NCBI GenBank assembly: GCA_016800925.1
Contig: JABCPU010000055.1
Span: forward strand, 186,001-250,000
Reading direction: 5' to 3'
Length of the DNA stretch: 64,000 nt
Source: Suillus spraguei
Lineage: Eukaryota; Basidiomycota; Agaricomycetes; Boletales; Suillaceae
The translations under genes were made by a program, and so were the position numbers. Under the pieces are notes generated by a model that saw nothing but the letters and a program-made list of their open reading frames with translations, made no database searches and was not told where the DNA came from. Positions 1-11,450 of this stretch are shown here, piece after piece; position 1 is the first letter of the stretch, and every line of letters starts with the position of its first letter.

Positions 1-20
1 GAAGGTATCAGAAATCAAAA

Positions 21-725
21 TCAAAAATTTAGATATCCGTTGAACACTCCCCAGTTTCTTTCCGCAAACCATTGTACCCAAACAAGTGCCTTGCAGTCGA
101 CCTTGTGACCCCCCACCCAGGCTTTCTTCTGACAGGCCTAAGAACAGGGTCGAGTCAGACAGGACTTATGGGACATAATACCAACGCTCACCTCTCCACA
201 ATATGACGCTTGTTTGCAACGGGAGCACAAACGCAAGTGCGTATTGTCATAGGTGTTCTCAGATTTACCACAACACCCACAACACTTCGACTTGTTGTTG
301 CGTGCAGCCATATTATCGCTTGCCTTCAGCAGCTGCTCGAGTGAGCACGGTATGATTTTGATAATGGAGGCTTCTTCGACGCGTATGCCGACGGTCATGT
401 CTAGGAAGCCATGTTGTTCGCCATACAGTACAGCAACTGTGTGGCCTTCCTTGATCTGCGGAACGAGCGCCTCTCCGCGATCCTCTGTGTGCAACCCAAT
501 AGTGACGACCTGACCTTCCTTGTCCTTTACACGTAATAGGACTCGGCAGAGGCCGTAGGAGTCGACAATCTCGCCGAGGAAGCACCAGTGTTGTCTGGGC
601 GCAAACCCGTATGGGCCCTCATCGTAGTAGGTGAAGTCGATGTCGTTCTCACCCGGAAGGTCGTTGAATGGTGGAAAGTTGACGCCATTGTGCAGGAGGC
701 TTTCAGAAGTCTTGGTCTCCGGCAT
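21..725 (-). CDS. MYND-type zinc finger protein, 216 aa, two exons
   Basis: The ATG is at 725 and the stop at 21-23. One 54 nt intron (138-191, GTGAGC..TTAG) separates a 178-codon exon from a 39-codon exon, and both are in frame. The C-terminal third is a MYND finger: Cys-rich start near residues 148-152, CSRC at 167-170, YC at 175-176, then after the intron ACQKKAW, H189 and C193. Only splicing restores the final Cys/His ligands, which is good evidence for the intron. MYND domains bind zinc and proline-rich partners and are common in chromatin and signalling proteins. The N-terminal 140 residues are typical of fungal MYND proteins of unknown role, and no SET domain is present. It is divergent from VPS28, with 472 bp between the start codons. 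The family call is secure; the function is unknown. Confidence 0.85.
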
Positions 726-1197
726 CGTTTGATGCAGTGAACTAATTCAAGTTGAGCTTGTCCGAATAGATCTCGAGGAAGAACAACCAAACCTACGAGA
801 TTCTTTTTGTCTAAAGCTGCTTTGACTTTAAGCTGAGTTGGACGAAGTAAAGACGACTCGGACAAGACAAGAGTGTCCTGGCAATGGGCACTCTGGGGAC
901 AAGTCTTTCTGTCGTAAACTCTGTGAGCGTGTTGGCGGCGTGTTGATTGGTGGCGTATCTGGGGTCTGGCTCCTGGCCCCCATGAGGCAAGCCCTCGATA
1001 GACGCACTAGTCACGAGTCTAGTCTAGTCTACATTAGTCTGTGTCCGAAGCATGGTTCGGGTGTAAGTAGGCGTGGCCACCCACTTGATTCGATCAGGTA
1101 CATACATAGAGTCTCGGTACTCAACTTTTAAAGACACCTCGCAAACAAAGACAAATAATTGATAGGTTCAGTTCAGGAGAAGTCTTATCTCTCAAAG
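726..1197. promoter_or_regulatory. shared upstream region of the divergent MYND and VPS28 genes
   Basis: These 472 bp lie between two start codons that point away from each other, so they must hold both promoters. I see no clear TATA box or conserved operator. The short open frames here overlap on both strands and look like chance. Confidence 0.5.
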
Positions 1198-2052
1198 ATG
1201 GCCACCATTTCGCTGGACGAAGAAGTTCGACTATTCACGAACAATGCTGAGCGAGAGAAGTACAATCTCCTTGGTACATTGTACGGGATCATTGTTGCAC
1301 TTGACTATCTGGAGCGCGCCTATGTTCGTGATGCAATTACCGCGGCACAGTATGTTCCCGTTTTGTTCACTTCATGTCAGACTTAGAAATGCATACGCTG
1401 CAAGAGATACTCTCCTGCGTGCACGCGTCTTCTCTCGCAGTATATGACCATGCTCAAGCTTGTCAAGGATTCTGTTCCTTCCATTGAGCAGTTCATGACA
1501 CGGTATCGGATGGATAACCCTGCGGCGTTGCATCGCATACAAGTTGGCGTACCTGCGACTGTCGAACATTCTAGTGAGGCGGGACCTGAGACTGGAAAGT
1601 GGATCGCCGAGACGACACAGGTTGGAATTTTATGTTGGGATCTTTCCTTTTCTAACAAATAGCACAGAATTTTATCACATTCATGGATGCGTTGAAGCTT
1701 AGGCTACGCGCCAAGGATCAACTTCATCCGATCCTGCAAGAACTTGTGACAGGATATGCTAGGTTCAAGGGAAGCAAGGACTGGGAGGGACGGAGCAAGA
1801 TGGTCAGCTGGTGCGTACCATTCTGTTACCCGCTCGCTTTCGATATCTTGGGCTCACATTATCAGGCTTATTACCTTAAACAGCATGAAGGCATCCGAAG
1901 AAATCACAGAAGAACAGTCCCGGCAGGTAAGTTCACGACCTTTGCTGACGCGCGTGTGCTTCGCGCTGATATCTTCATAGCTTTCATTTGATGTCGAGCA
2001 CGCATATGCCGAATTTTTCAGAAGTCTGAGTAGCGGTAAGGAGAGATCGTAG
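1198..2052 (+). CDS. VPS28: VPS28, ESCRT-I subunit, 213 aa, five exons
   Basis: Exons are 1198-1349, 1407-1620, 1668-1810, 1866-1926 and 1981-2052. All four introns are 47-57 nt with GT..AG ends and every phase closes. The ATG at 1198 sits in AAAGATGG, and an upstream in-frame ATG at 1159 lacks conserved sequence. The N-terminus carries the VPS28 core (EEVRLFTNNAEREKYNLLGT, then LERAYVRDAIT and YSPACTRLLSQY). The C-terminus has the four-helix domain (MDALKLRLRAKDQLHPILQE, GRSKMVSWL, then HAYAEFFRSL). Length matches the usual 210-240 residues. In other fungi VPS28 binds VPS23 and VPS37 in ESCRT-I on endosomes and recruits ESCRT-II through the C-terminal domain, sorting ubiquitinated cargo into multivesicular bodies. 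A possible donor (GTAAGGAG at 2037) could extend the C-terminus, but the simple stop fits homologues better. Confidence 0.93.
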
Positions 2053-2106
2053 CGAAAGTATCTTCGATTATTTCATATCCGCGCGGCCCCGCTTTGTCCT
2101 ACAGAT

Positions 2107-2524
2107 ATGGGCAATCAATGTTGTGCAGACGCGGAACCTTTAAGGGTTAGACATACTTGCCGTGGGCAGCATCGCCTGACTGGCATATGGCTTCATTGAT
2201 CGACACAGCAAGTGCTATCCACTAAAACATATATGACCAATTGTTGATCAGCTGCTGTGCCGCTACACATATGTCTTGTGTTCCAGTGTGCATGGTTACC
2301 CGTGACCCTTTGAGAGATGAATGAATAGGACTTCTAGACTTCAAGGTGACGTAAAAATTTCACTAAGTTTAATGGTTTCTTTACACAGGTCTAATGATAC
2401 GGTGGAAAGTTCTGGTTGCTCTTAACATGGCACATATGCTGGAAAGGGGCTAATCTGACTTGCTTCCGTTCAGGGGTTCACTCAACTGGCTGATCCAGAT
2501 GATGATCCTCGCCCGTGGATGTAA
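2107..2524 (+). CDS. possible tiny spliced gene with an acylation-type N-terminus
   Basis: An ATG at 2107 opens MGNQCCADAEPLR and then meets a possible donor (GTTAGA at 2146). MGNQCC fits the N-myristoylation rule (Gly2, small residue at position 6) with Cys next to it, as in dually acylated membrane proteins. A phase-matching downstream exon after TTCCGTTCAG (about 2474-2524) reads GFTQLADPDDDPRPWM and stops. The implied intron of about 330 nt is far longer than others here, and a middle exon may be missed. The start lies only 55 bp after the VPS28 stop. I do not recognise a family; this could be chance. Confidence 0.22.
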
Positions 2525-2559
2525 TTTGTGATGTCGTCAGATACGATGCCCCGGTATGT

Positions 2560-3041
2560 AAGTTCTATTGTTGTGGACGGCGAGCGTTTCCCGTTAGTAA
2601 GTGCTCCGGAGAAGTTGATGATCACTCGCACAGTAATTATGTTGGATGCGTTTATGCGCTTTTTAATGGTGAATTTGTCTGATGCGGATATGCCTAGCCG
2701 TTGATGCTAATATTAATCTGAGTAGTGAGTGAACCGTTGTTCGGGGGAACACAGGATATTACAGTTGAAGATGAACCTACAATTTTTTATCTGAATAAAG
2801 ACCCTTTGACAGCTTTTCATGTATTATATTTTGAATATCTTCGTGCACGTTGTTTCATCGTACAGATACACGAAATGCAGCGACTGCAGTCCGCAATGGA
2901 TGAGACGCAACTGTGTCATGGGAGTTGTACGAAGCTGGATACACCGCGATTGAATTTTCATATCGAGATCATGAAAATATCATGCAGGAAAAGCTCATCC
3001 GTAGACAGTGGTACCGCTTCGATCCTAATCTGAAATATTAA
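2560..3041 (+). pseudogene. AT-rich broken coding relic, origin unknown
   Basis: Three protein-like stretches follow each other in three different frames. About 2564-2704 contains VVDGERFPLVSAPEKLMITR. About 2725-2870 contains EPLFGGTQDITVEDEPTIFY. About 2908-3041 ends in RRQWYRFDPNLKY and a stop. Codon use is more AT-rich than in the neighbouring genes. No plausible introns join the frames, so this looks like a frameshifted relic of one ORF. I do not recognise the protein. A captured viral or plasmid gene is possible, but that is only a guess from composition. Confidence 0.4.
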
Positions 3042-3769
3042 CTTACCTCGATTACAACAGAAACAGCAAATGCCATACAAACCAACCATTGGTTAGGTGG
3101 TGTGATATGGAAACCACGGTCCTTGGCAAGCGTTCTGGTGAGGATCTGCCTGCTGCTGGTCGGAAGCCTCCTCCACCCAAACCCCACACATATCATATTT
3201 GGATTCGGAGGATGACGGCGTGGACTGGCTGAATAGCGAACACAGCCTTGGTAGCCTTGTAAATTCACGGTAATTCACGCGGGTAAATTTGAGAGCCTCT
3301 GGGAGCATCGTGAATTCACCTTGCGAATGTCGGAAGATTCGAAATTTGCCATACACTCACAAAAGATCTAGAATAATTCTTCAACCGCTTGGCTCATCTA
3401 CAACCCATTCTTTCTCAACAGCAGTTCGTGGTCATGCCAAGACTGGTTATCAACATCTGGATAAGGACACGCAAGTACGCGAGAGCAGCAGATAAATAGT
3501 GGTCTTTGCAGAGCTTTACAGCACTTGAATTTAAGGTTTCCTTGATGGTACTCCCTGGTGGTTACAATGTATGAGTGATCCCAGTCGGCTCAAAGTCGGC
3601 TTATCTTATCGGAGTGGCTGTGCCTATAAGAGCCCGGAAACTAATTATTGACAAGACCGTGCGTGCGCAGCTGGTTGTCACTGTCTCCCGTTCTTGCGCA
3701 GGATTTTGAAACGGGTGTATGATATATAAATTCTTTCTTCTACGTTCATATCTTTCATTTTCAGAACCG
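3042..3769. other. intergenic, no gene recognised
   Basis: Short opposing open frames only. A T-rich stretch ending in TTTTCAG just before the next start (3755-3765) could be the acceptor of a 5' leader intron of the HUA1-like gene. Confidence 0.4.
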
Positions 3770-4974
3770 ATGTCATCAACAAACCATTACGCCCCAGCAC
3801 ATTCTAGTCAACTGGCAGCTGAGTCTCCAAGCGCCTTTCAGTATGGGTCTGCACAACCACAGGCGACAGATCCAATAGGACTTGAGGAGGAAATGCCTCC
3901 AGCGTACACCCATCTGCAGATACTTACCATGGAGAGACCACAGTTGAAAGCGGTCCTCGCAGACCCTTCCAACAACAACCTCGACCTAGTCATAGCACAC
4001 ACAGACCCTCACATTCCTATTCCTCTTCTCATTCCCATTCATCGCATACCACTTCATCATCATCAAATTCTCAGCCGCTCTCTCTGTCCCAACAGCATCC
4101 GCAGCAGCCACTGCGAACAGTCCCAAGCACGTGGACTATGCATACTACTGGTCAGCAATACCAACCTCGCCGAGGGGGCGGCCTGGTTGGAACACTTGTC
4201 GGCACGGTGCGCGATGCAATAGATGCTGTTTCGTCTCTACATGATGAGCAGATGCGGACCATGCAGCAGTCCCAAGCGCGTGCATACGCATCTCCACATC
4301 CAACATCTTCTTCCTCTCGTATAACCCAGAACACTTCTACGCCGTCATACCAGGGGGGACAAGCCCCAGTTTCTGGGGTGCCTTCTGCCAACAGATTCCG
4401 GATGACGGTAGTCCGACTAGAACTCCCGCGCCTGGACACCCATTGCTAAATAACGGACACCTCCTCGTGTACCCCAATAAGGACTACATATGTATCAAAT
4501 GTCAGTGATTTACATCCCCTCATCTAGCTAACTCACGTCGCTCCATTTTAGGCAAAAATACGGGGTACAAGAACTATGATCCCTCTCACCCCTGCAGAAA
4601 GTGCTGGGAGAAATACGGGAAACCGTATGCCGGTCCATTGATGTACACATCCTGGAATACCGAGTCGTCATCCCGCAACTCCAAGTTTCAACGTGCTCTA
4701 CCTAAGTTCACCCCACCGCAGGTATCACAGTCCTCAAGTTATACCATTTCCCCACAGGCGTCTACACCTTACGGCCAGCACCTATATGTATTTAACCCTG
4801 CAATAGGCATGGGTCAAACCGCACCCGTCCCACATGCCATTCCGTGTACCCAGGTGATCCGCGCCTTGGGGGTCAACTGTGCCGGAAGTGTGGTGGCACG
4901 GGAACGCTGCCGCTCTTTATCATTGACATCCGACCTGCTCCGTATGTGGCGGTATAGGACGTATCTTACGGTAG
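3770..4974 (+). pseudogene. HUA1: HUA1-like cysteine-rich protein gene, frame broken at four places
   Basis: The ATG at 3770 starts MSSTNHYAPAHSSQ and leads to an early PPAYT motif. A Ser/Gln/His-rich linker follows. The zinc-binding block is reached through an intron at 4501-4551: YICIKCKNTGYKNYDPSHPC and RKCWEKYG. Near the C-terminus two CxxCxGxG half-sites (LCRKCGGTGT, CSVCGGIGR) resemble the DnaJ-type zinc motif. This order matches the yeast HUA1 family, a cytoplasmic protein loosely linked to actin patches and ubiquitin. The reading frame must shift at about 3910, 4393, 4845 and 4935. Each shift is explained by one missing base, with no credible intron in between. If the bases are restored the protein runs to TAG at 4972-4974. 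The sequence is either four indel errors or a decaying gene. Confidence 0.68.
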
Positions 4975-5641
4975 GTGCATGTATGTTTCAAACAGGAGAT
5001 GCTAATATAAAGAAACGTTGAAATGATACGATATTGATACGATATGATATGCTACTCACCATAGTTAATATTTTCGGCACACTTTCATCTGTACCAGCAG
5101 TATGCGCATTCATCATTGTGTACTTTGTCCTCAATAAATTTGATTTTCTGGCTGGTAACATTACCCGTATTCCCGCATTCTGGAGTGGGAAGCTCAAGCT
5201 GGAGGCCAATATGTGTTACGAATGCGTCGTGATCGCGTAACCTGCCACCACAATGATACATGATACCCTGGTCATACCTCATGATATACTCAATTTGACA
5301 TAATCTATCCCCTCGGGTGGGATAACGCTTCGGATGGAGTCTGACGTGGTACGTGATAATCAGAATCTCGTTCTCATCAAGCTCCCAACTTAGAACAAGA
5401 ATGAACTACCATCGCTGAAACGCTTATAGAGGAAAAGGAAAAACAACGCATCAACACATTTGGTATGGGCGTGCCCACATAACGGGACGGCACAAGGGTT
5501 AACGCAGTACGGATAGCTCGGAAGCGCACTATTTGAATATTCTATCATATCACATAGATGCTCTGTTCTTAGCACAGCTTCGTAACAGCGTGCAACAGTT
5601 CCACTTCCAACAAGTAAACAATGATAATGAACAAATTGTGA
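4975..5641. other. intergenic between convergent HUA1-like and fumarase genes
   Basis: AT-rich sequence holding the 3' ends of two convergent genes. No coding stretch with conserved features is visible. Confidence 0.4.
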
Positions 5642-7581
5642 CTATTCGTCATCTGGATATAGCATCAACTCCGGGCGTACTTTCTCATCAAACTCCTCGG
5701 GTGTCAGGAATCCGAGCGCGACGGTTGCTTCCTTCAGCGTCGTTCCATCCTTGTGTGCTTTCTTTGCGCACTTGGCTACATCTGCAAAGTAGAATTTAAT
5801 TTCGAGCGGATTTGCGCAATTAGAATTAAGCACGCACTATCATAACCAAGATGGCTATTAAGGATTGTTGCCAGCATCAAACTCTCGTTCAGGAGGTGAT
5901 TGATACGCTTCTCATTGGCTTGGATGCCAACCACACAATTCTTTGTGAACGAACGGGAAGCTGGAGGCCAGATAAGCGGGTCAACGAGCGTAGTCTGAGT
6001 TATAGACCCACCATCAGAAAGAAGACGAATGCTCTGCAACACGTTCATAATTATAACGGGTTTGAAAACGTTGAGCTAATTCGAAAAAAGAATAAATTAT
6101 TAAATGGTCAATGTATCGCATGAAGTATGGATACCTCGAAGTGTCCGCTGGCACTAGCAATGCTGACAGTGGTCTGGTTGCCCATCACTTGAGCCGCGAC
6201 CATAGTTACAGCCTCGCACTGCGTGGATTGACCTTACCGGGCATGATACTGCTGCCAGGTTCGTTCTCGGGGAGAATCAGTTCACCGAAGCCACAGCGAG
6301 GACCAGAGCCAAGGAATCGGATGTCATTAGCGATCTTCATCAGAGAGCAAGCGATAACATTCAGAGCACCATGAGCTTCAGCAAGGGCATCGTGGCAAGC
6401 TAGAGCTTCAAACTACAGGTTTCGATCAGAACTTGAGCGAAGTACAAGGTGAGATGTCTTACCTTGTTAGGTGCAGTCTGGAATTTCAAGCCTGTAATCT
6501 TGGAGATCTCGGCTGCAATCTTCACGTCGAAACCCTTTTTTGTGTTGAGACCCTGGACAATTTGAGAACCTATATTCGTTGAATATCGGATGACTCACCG
6601 TGCCAACAGCAGTTCCACCTTGAGCCAGTAAACTTAAGCGAGGAGGACATCTTTAGCACGAGCGACGCCATTATCAATTTGCTGGACATATCCACTGAAC
6701 TCTTGGCCAAGGGTCAGGGGAGTAGCATCCTGATAACGATAAGACGGCGTTCAAATTGAAGGCTAAGCCATTCATACCTGCAAATGCGTGCGTCCGATTT
6801 TGATAATGTGACTGAATGCTTGAACCTTTGCGTTCAGTGCATCCCTAAGGTCTGTCAATGCCGGAAGTAGCGAGTGGCTGATTTCAGTCACAGCGGCAAC
6901 ATGCATAGCTGTTGGGAAACTACAGCTACCAGTAAATTCGTTAAATTAAGCATTCATCACGCGGCAACTCACGTATCGTTACTACTTTGACTCATGTTAA
7001 CATGGTCATTGGGATGGACGGGTTGCTTGGAACCGAGTTCGCCGCCAAGAATTTCTATCGCACGATTCGAAATGACCTGTCAACAAACAAGGTAAAGCTA
7101 GTCAGTATTTAAATGTTTGATATGCTCACCTCGTTTACGTTCATGTTGGTTTGAGTTCCACTTCCAGTCTGGAAGACAACCAAGGGAAAGTGGTCCATGA
7201 GCTTCCCGGAAATGACTGAAGAAAAGCTTGATTCGAAACACACATTTGAAGCATGTAACGCAATCTCTCACATCATCAGCTGCTTTCTGGATGGCTTCGC
7301 CTATTTTATGATCTAGGCCATAGCTGATATTAACGATGGATGCTGCCTTCTTCACCACACCGAAGGCCTTGAGTAGGGGAGGCGGTAGCCGTTGTGAGGG
7401 ACCACCGATGTCAAAGTTTTGCAACGACCTGAAGGAAATGCTCAGTAATAGTGAGTATGCACAGTAGATCAAAAATGCACACCGCTGTGTCTGTGCCCCC
7501 AATAACGATCGGCTGGGACTTGGAGCTCACCGAAGGTGTCACGCTCAGTGCGGAAGGACTGGTTTGACTGATATGGTTCAT
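5642..7581 (-). CDS. FUM1: fumarate hydratase (class II fumarase), about 11 exons, frame-disrupted as given
   Basis: Fumarase interconverts fumarate and malate in the TCA cycle; fungi usually make mitochondrial and cytosolic forms from one gene. Landmarks from N to [109 protein letters not shown], the signature [10 protein letters not shown] (about 6228-6257), [20 protein letters not shown] and the C-terminal [12 protein letters not shown]. Introns include 5782-5837, 5961-6011 and 6076-6134, all in correct phase. Single bases appear missing at about 6224 (after KVNP), 6644, 7216 (acceptor) and in a G run at 7496-7500. The ATG at 7579-7581 is one frame off the body, so the N-terminus and any mitochondrial presequence are uncertain. 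Loss of this enzyme would be severe, so sequence error is the likelier cause. Confidence 0.9.
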
Positions 7582-9112
7582 GACTTTAGTCTACCTCTGC
7601 TGGGGTAACTCAGCTTACCATGACGAAACGTAAGAGGTAGAAGTAATAGGATGATCCGGAGGGAACCGGATACTGTATTACGTACCATTAATTCCCCTGA
7701 GTATCACGTGCAAGCCAACTTTGTGACGTCCGTACTAACCGAAATCTAACTTCATGCGATACGGGATGTTGCATTCCATGCACACTGCCTTTCAACATAC
7801 ACCACTCAAGTACCCATACAAGGCTCTTCAAAAACATTCCAGCATGCAATATAGATGAGGCCTTGAGGTCTGGCTTGAACACGAGTTTATGAACCACAGC
7901 CGTGCAAAAATGATGCTAAACCATGCCAGTCTTGCTACTTCTTAATGCATTATGAATGCAGAGGTGTTACTAGAAAAGCTAAATGTTGAACTCCAAGGGA
8001 GTTCACATTGGAGTGCAATGACCGGTATAAGCATGAGCTGGGATAATGACAAGAACAGACGATCTCTTAGTGGGATCTGACATACAGGTTCTCCTGATGA
8101 GACTCGAGTTCCAAAAGCTCTATGCGCGCAGCAGCGACGGGAATAATTGTCTGTGTTTGATGGGAGGGAGAACTGAGACTGGAGTCCGTCCGCGTACAAC
8201 ACCATAACTACACACCGGTTTCCCCTTTCATTCGCGGTCTGTTCTTGTACCTGGGCGAGCGCACAGCAGAGAGGGAGCAAGCGTACGATGGTGTATGGCG
8301 AGAACCGGGTGGGTATATAGACATAGAATTTTCGGGAGCGGGGTCTGAGAAGGGAGTCGAGGAAGCATGAAGGAAGGTCCGTTGCTCAGGAAGTTCGTAT
8401 TTGACTCGGGATTAAGATTCAATCACCCTTTGTATAGGAAACGAAAAAATTCAGGAACAACATTGATGGAACGGCGGTAGAGGTGGAGAGCCTAGAGAGA
8501 GATTTCGAGAGAGACAAAAACAATAGAAGCTACCAGAGCACTTACTCACGCTCGATGCTTTTGAGGTCAGACCCATGTGTACTCAAGCATCATAGTACCT
8601 TTTCTTTTGTGCTGGTACCCGAAAGCAACACAGATAATGCTCCCTCTGCTTCTGCCCTGCCCATACAAAAGAATTTGGTGAAGTTCGTTGTGGCCGTTTT
8701 TGGTGGTGGGAGAGGAGAGGCTCGAGGAAGGCATGCAGAGCACAGTGCATGAAGTTTGGAGCCCCATGACTCCGGGGGTCAACCGTAGGTGTGGTTTGGA
8801 TGTGCCCCAAGAGAGGATGTGATTGACTGTGTCTGTCTTCGATGAAAATGATTGCATTAATATGTCCGCATGCGCAACAGGTGTCTTGCGCCGAGAAGTG
8901 TGATTCAGACCCATTGAGGTTACAACTTAGTGTCCATGTAAGGAGACCATAGACTCGGACGAATGAAGATAAATGGAACTTAAAATGAATCAGACACTCA
9001 CGTGACCGTAATACACGCGTTAAAAACACCAGAGTGAGACTTGGCAGATCATTCGACTTGCAAATACAAGTAGTAGTGCTTACTCTCTTCGCCTCTCATA
9101 CTCAACTTATAA
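7582..9112. other. long intergenic stretch upstream of fumarase
   Basis: I see no gene I can support in these 1.5 kb. Several frames of 60-150 codons overlap on both strands without conserved motifs. It presumably holds the fumarase promoter on the minus strand and the promoter of the Ser/Pro-rich gene at its right end. Confidence 0.35.
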
Positions 9113-9889
9113 ATGTCGTCGCTTACCCCACTCAAGGCGTCTATGCTCAATCTCAAGCCGCATAAAAACGAAGCTGCGCTCCGGATCCGCAACAGTTCTG
9201 CTGCCCTCGTCGTTGTGCTCTTCCTTACGCATCTTACTCCAGCACCATCTTTATGGACGGCTGTGGATGTCGTTTTTAATGATTCAGGAGAAGGAAAATC
9301 TGCATTTTGGATGATGTGTGCTGCTGGTGAGCAACCTTATTCCAATTTGTCAATGAAGTCACTGATGACAGTTCCTAGAATTGGCCATACTAGCCTCTTC
9401 ACCCTGAACGCCCTTCAAGCATCTATAGCGCTCATGTATCCACCAAAACTTCTCCAAACCCGCGCCGTCACCTTCGAAGAGCATCAAGACGCCACAATCA
9501 CACTTACAAAAACGCCGTAACGTGTTGTCACCTCATGTAAAGTCTTAGTGTCTCCATGCGAGCGTAGTTAGCTGATGATCAACAGACGAGTCCACAGCCG
9601 CAACGCACTTTCTCCCCATATGTGTCCTCTCCTGTGTCAACTCCTTCTCGCACCCTCCAATACTCTATTCCTGGACCCACACCTCCATCTTTTTCCTCAC
9701 TGAACTCCTCGACTGGTATGCCACAGACACCCTCCCCCTATCTGCGTACCGAGGAAAACATTTATCAAGCACAGGACGTAAGCCCACCATTCTCTTCATC
9801 CTTGCTCGGTTCTGATCATTTTATTAGATGCGTTCAATGGTTCGATACTCAGTAGACTCACAAAGGATGATGATGAAGACGAGGAGTAA
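9113..9889 (+). CDS. Ser/Pro-rich protein, multi-exon, family not recognised
   Basis: The ATG at 9113 starts MSSLTPLKASMLNLKPHKN. A later exon (about 9435-9530) in another frame is strongly basic and Ser/Pro-rich (NFSKPAPSPSKSIKTPQSHL). An intron of about 50 nt (GTAAAG..CAACAG, near 9538-9588) leads to a second Ser/Pro-rich exon with PQRTFSPYVSSPVSTPSRTL. A further intron (GTAAGC at about 9780 to TTAG at 9829) leads to a last exon reading AFNGSILSRLTKDDDEDEE and TAA at 9887-9889. The last exon joins only if one base is missing before the donor. Many SP/TP sites and an acidic tail suggest a nuclear, kinase-regulated protein, which is inference from composition. How the N-terminal exon is spliced to the rest is unclear. 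Confidence 0.45.
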
Positions 9890-10384
9890 ATATAGATTTG
9901 TAATGTGGTATCTTTGTTTAAGATGCTCATTGCTATTGGTGTTTCTGCGTTCTTTCCAGCGTGCATTGATAGAATCACTCGTAAATGAGAAAAATTTGCA
10001 GTGCAGTTTGCTGTCTCCAGTGAGTCATAGCGTGTCCTGTTCCCTGTGATCCATATCATGCATGGTGCATACTAGGGCTATCATATATCACTCACTAATA
10101 CATCACCTAATTTAGGGCAGTGATTGCTGTCTTCGTGTGTATCAGGTCGTCACTTTGTGCAGCCTTCTGGGTAAGCCGTGAGACTACTGACGACGGTAAA
10201 CCCACATGTGTGATCTAAATGTTCCTCTTGAGATCATATAATGGTACATGAGACCACAGCATTTCCTGGCACGAGTACAGAGAATACCAATTTGAGCGAA
10301 TAAATGGAAGGCATGTTCTTCAGGAAGGTACTGATGATCTATCTATTTGTTTGCAGATGATTCTAGCCCGACATTGCTGTATCG
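9890..10384. other. intergenic, nothing recognised
   Basis: AT-rich spacer of about 0.5 kb between two plus-strand genes; no motif stands out. Confidence 0.4.
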
Positions 10385-11450
10385 ATGGAAAAAAACTCAA
10401 ATAAGGTTAGTTGCGCCTCGGGGTAGGGGTAAAAAGGAACGAAGAATCGGTACGGGCGTTCTTTTTGCATTCTACAGATCTTATCAGCAAGTTGAAATCA
10501 GTGAGTGCGAACCAGATGAATTATAATCCTCCCTTTTCAAACCGACCACTTCTGATTTTTTTCTTGTTTCTTTCGACAGACCTGATGATGACCGCAACGG
10601 CTACTCGGACTTTTTCAATTCCGAGACCATCTGAGGCTGATTTTCGCCGACTTCGTAACTCAAGGCATGGGAAATTGCCCGAGCTTTGGACATGGATGAC
10701 AACGATTTCATGGAGTTCAAAGTATGTATATTCCTTGCGTCATTTTCCTGCTGATCCCAGCATCTGCAATATAGAGACAAGTGCGCGAGAAGATGCATGC
10801 GTCACTCGACCACTCGAAGGAATTCGATGAACAAGATCCTTCAGTGTGGCGAAGATTTGTGCAATGGGTAGGTCGATGTGTTTACTGCTGCGGTGATTTG
10901 GTAATTCTAATGTCTACCGTCAAGGCTTATGAAGCCATGCCCTCCCTGATTTCGAAATACGAAGATGCATGGCCCGTGGAATTATATGTGAGAATCAACC
11001 TGAACAAGCGTATTGCACACGAGCGCCACCTATTCAAAAAGGCAGTAGCGAAGTATAAACGGACAGCGTCCTTGAGGTCTTCTCCTGTAGTGTGTTGATT
11101 CCTTGCCTTTCCTCCTCTGTCCACGCTCATTATATGCATGTACAGCAAGGTGAAACAGAGATGTCACCGCCCGACCTGCCGCCACCTTACGATGAGAAGA
11201 TCGAATCACAAGCAGCGAGACTCCAGGTGCACGCATGCATCCAGATGCTGCTCCCGAAAACATCGAGAAATTTTTGAGATCCTGTGACTTTGATCTCGGG
11301 CATCTCACTAGTATTTTCGTCACCCGACGAGCAGGCCTTTTCAATATGGAAAGGCTGAAACTTCTCGCATCGTGGCCTGCCGCCTTGAGACGCGACCACT
11401 TAGAAAGACACTTTGGCACTATGCTTGATGATGTTGAGATAAGGTTTTGA
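10385..11450 (+). CDS. unrecognised basidiomycete-type gene, multi-exon, frame-disrupted
   Basis: An ATG at 10385 (MEKNSNK) is followed by a likely donor. Further exons give DDDRNGYSDFFNSET, WEIARALDMDDNDFMEFK and, after an intron near 10724-10776, RQVREKMHASLDHSKEFDEQ with DPSVWRRFVQW. An intron at about 10868-10923 leads to AYEAMPSLISKYEDAWPVEL. The last part reads APENIEKFLRSCDFDLGHL and LERHFGTMLDDVEIRF, stop at 11448-11450. That tail resembles a helical, SAM-like C-terminal module seen in many uncharacterised mushroom proteins; this resemblance is from memory and weak. Frame changes near 10630, 10660 and 11228 have no intron to explain them. Function unknown. Confidence 0.5.

Noticed and set aside
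7942..9029. Overlapping minus-strand frames upstream of fumarase as genes
   Set aside because: No motif, no consistent frame through splice sites, and competing frames of equal length on the other strand.
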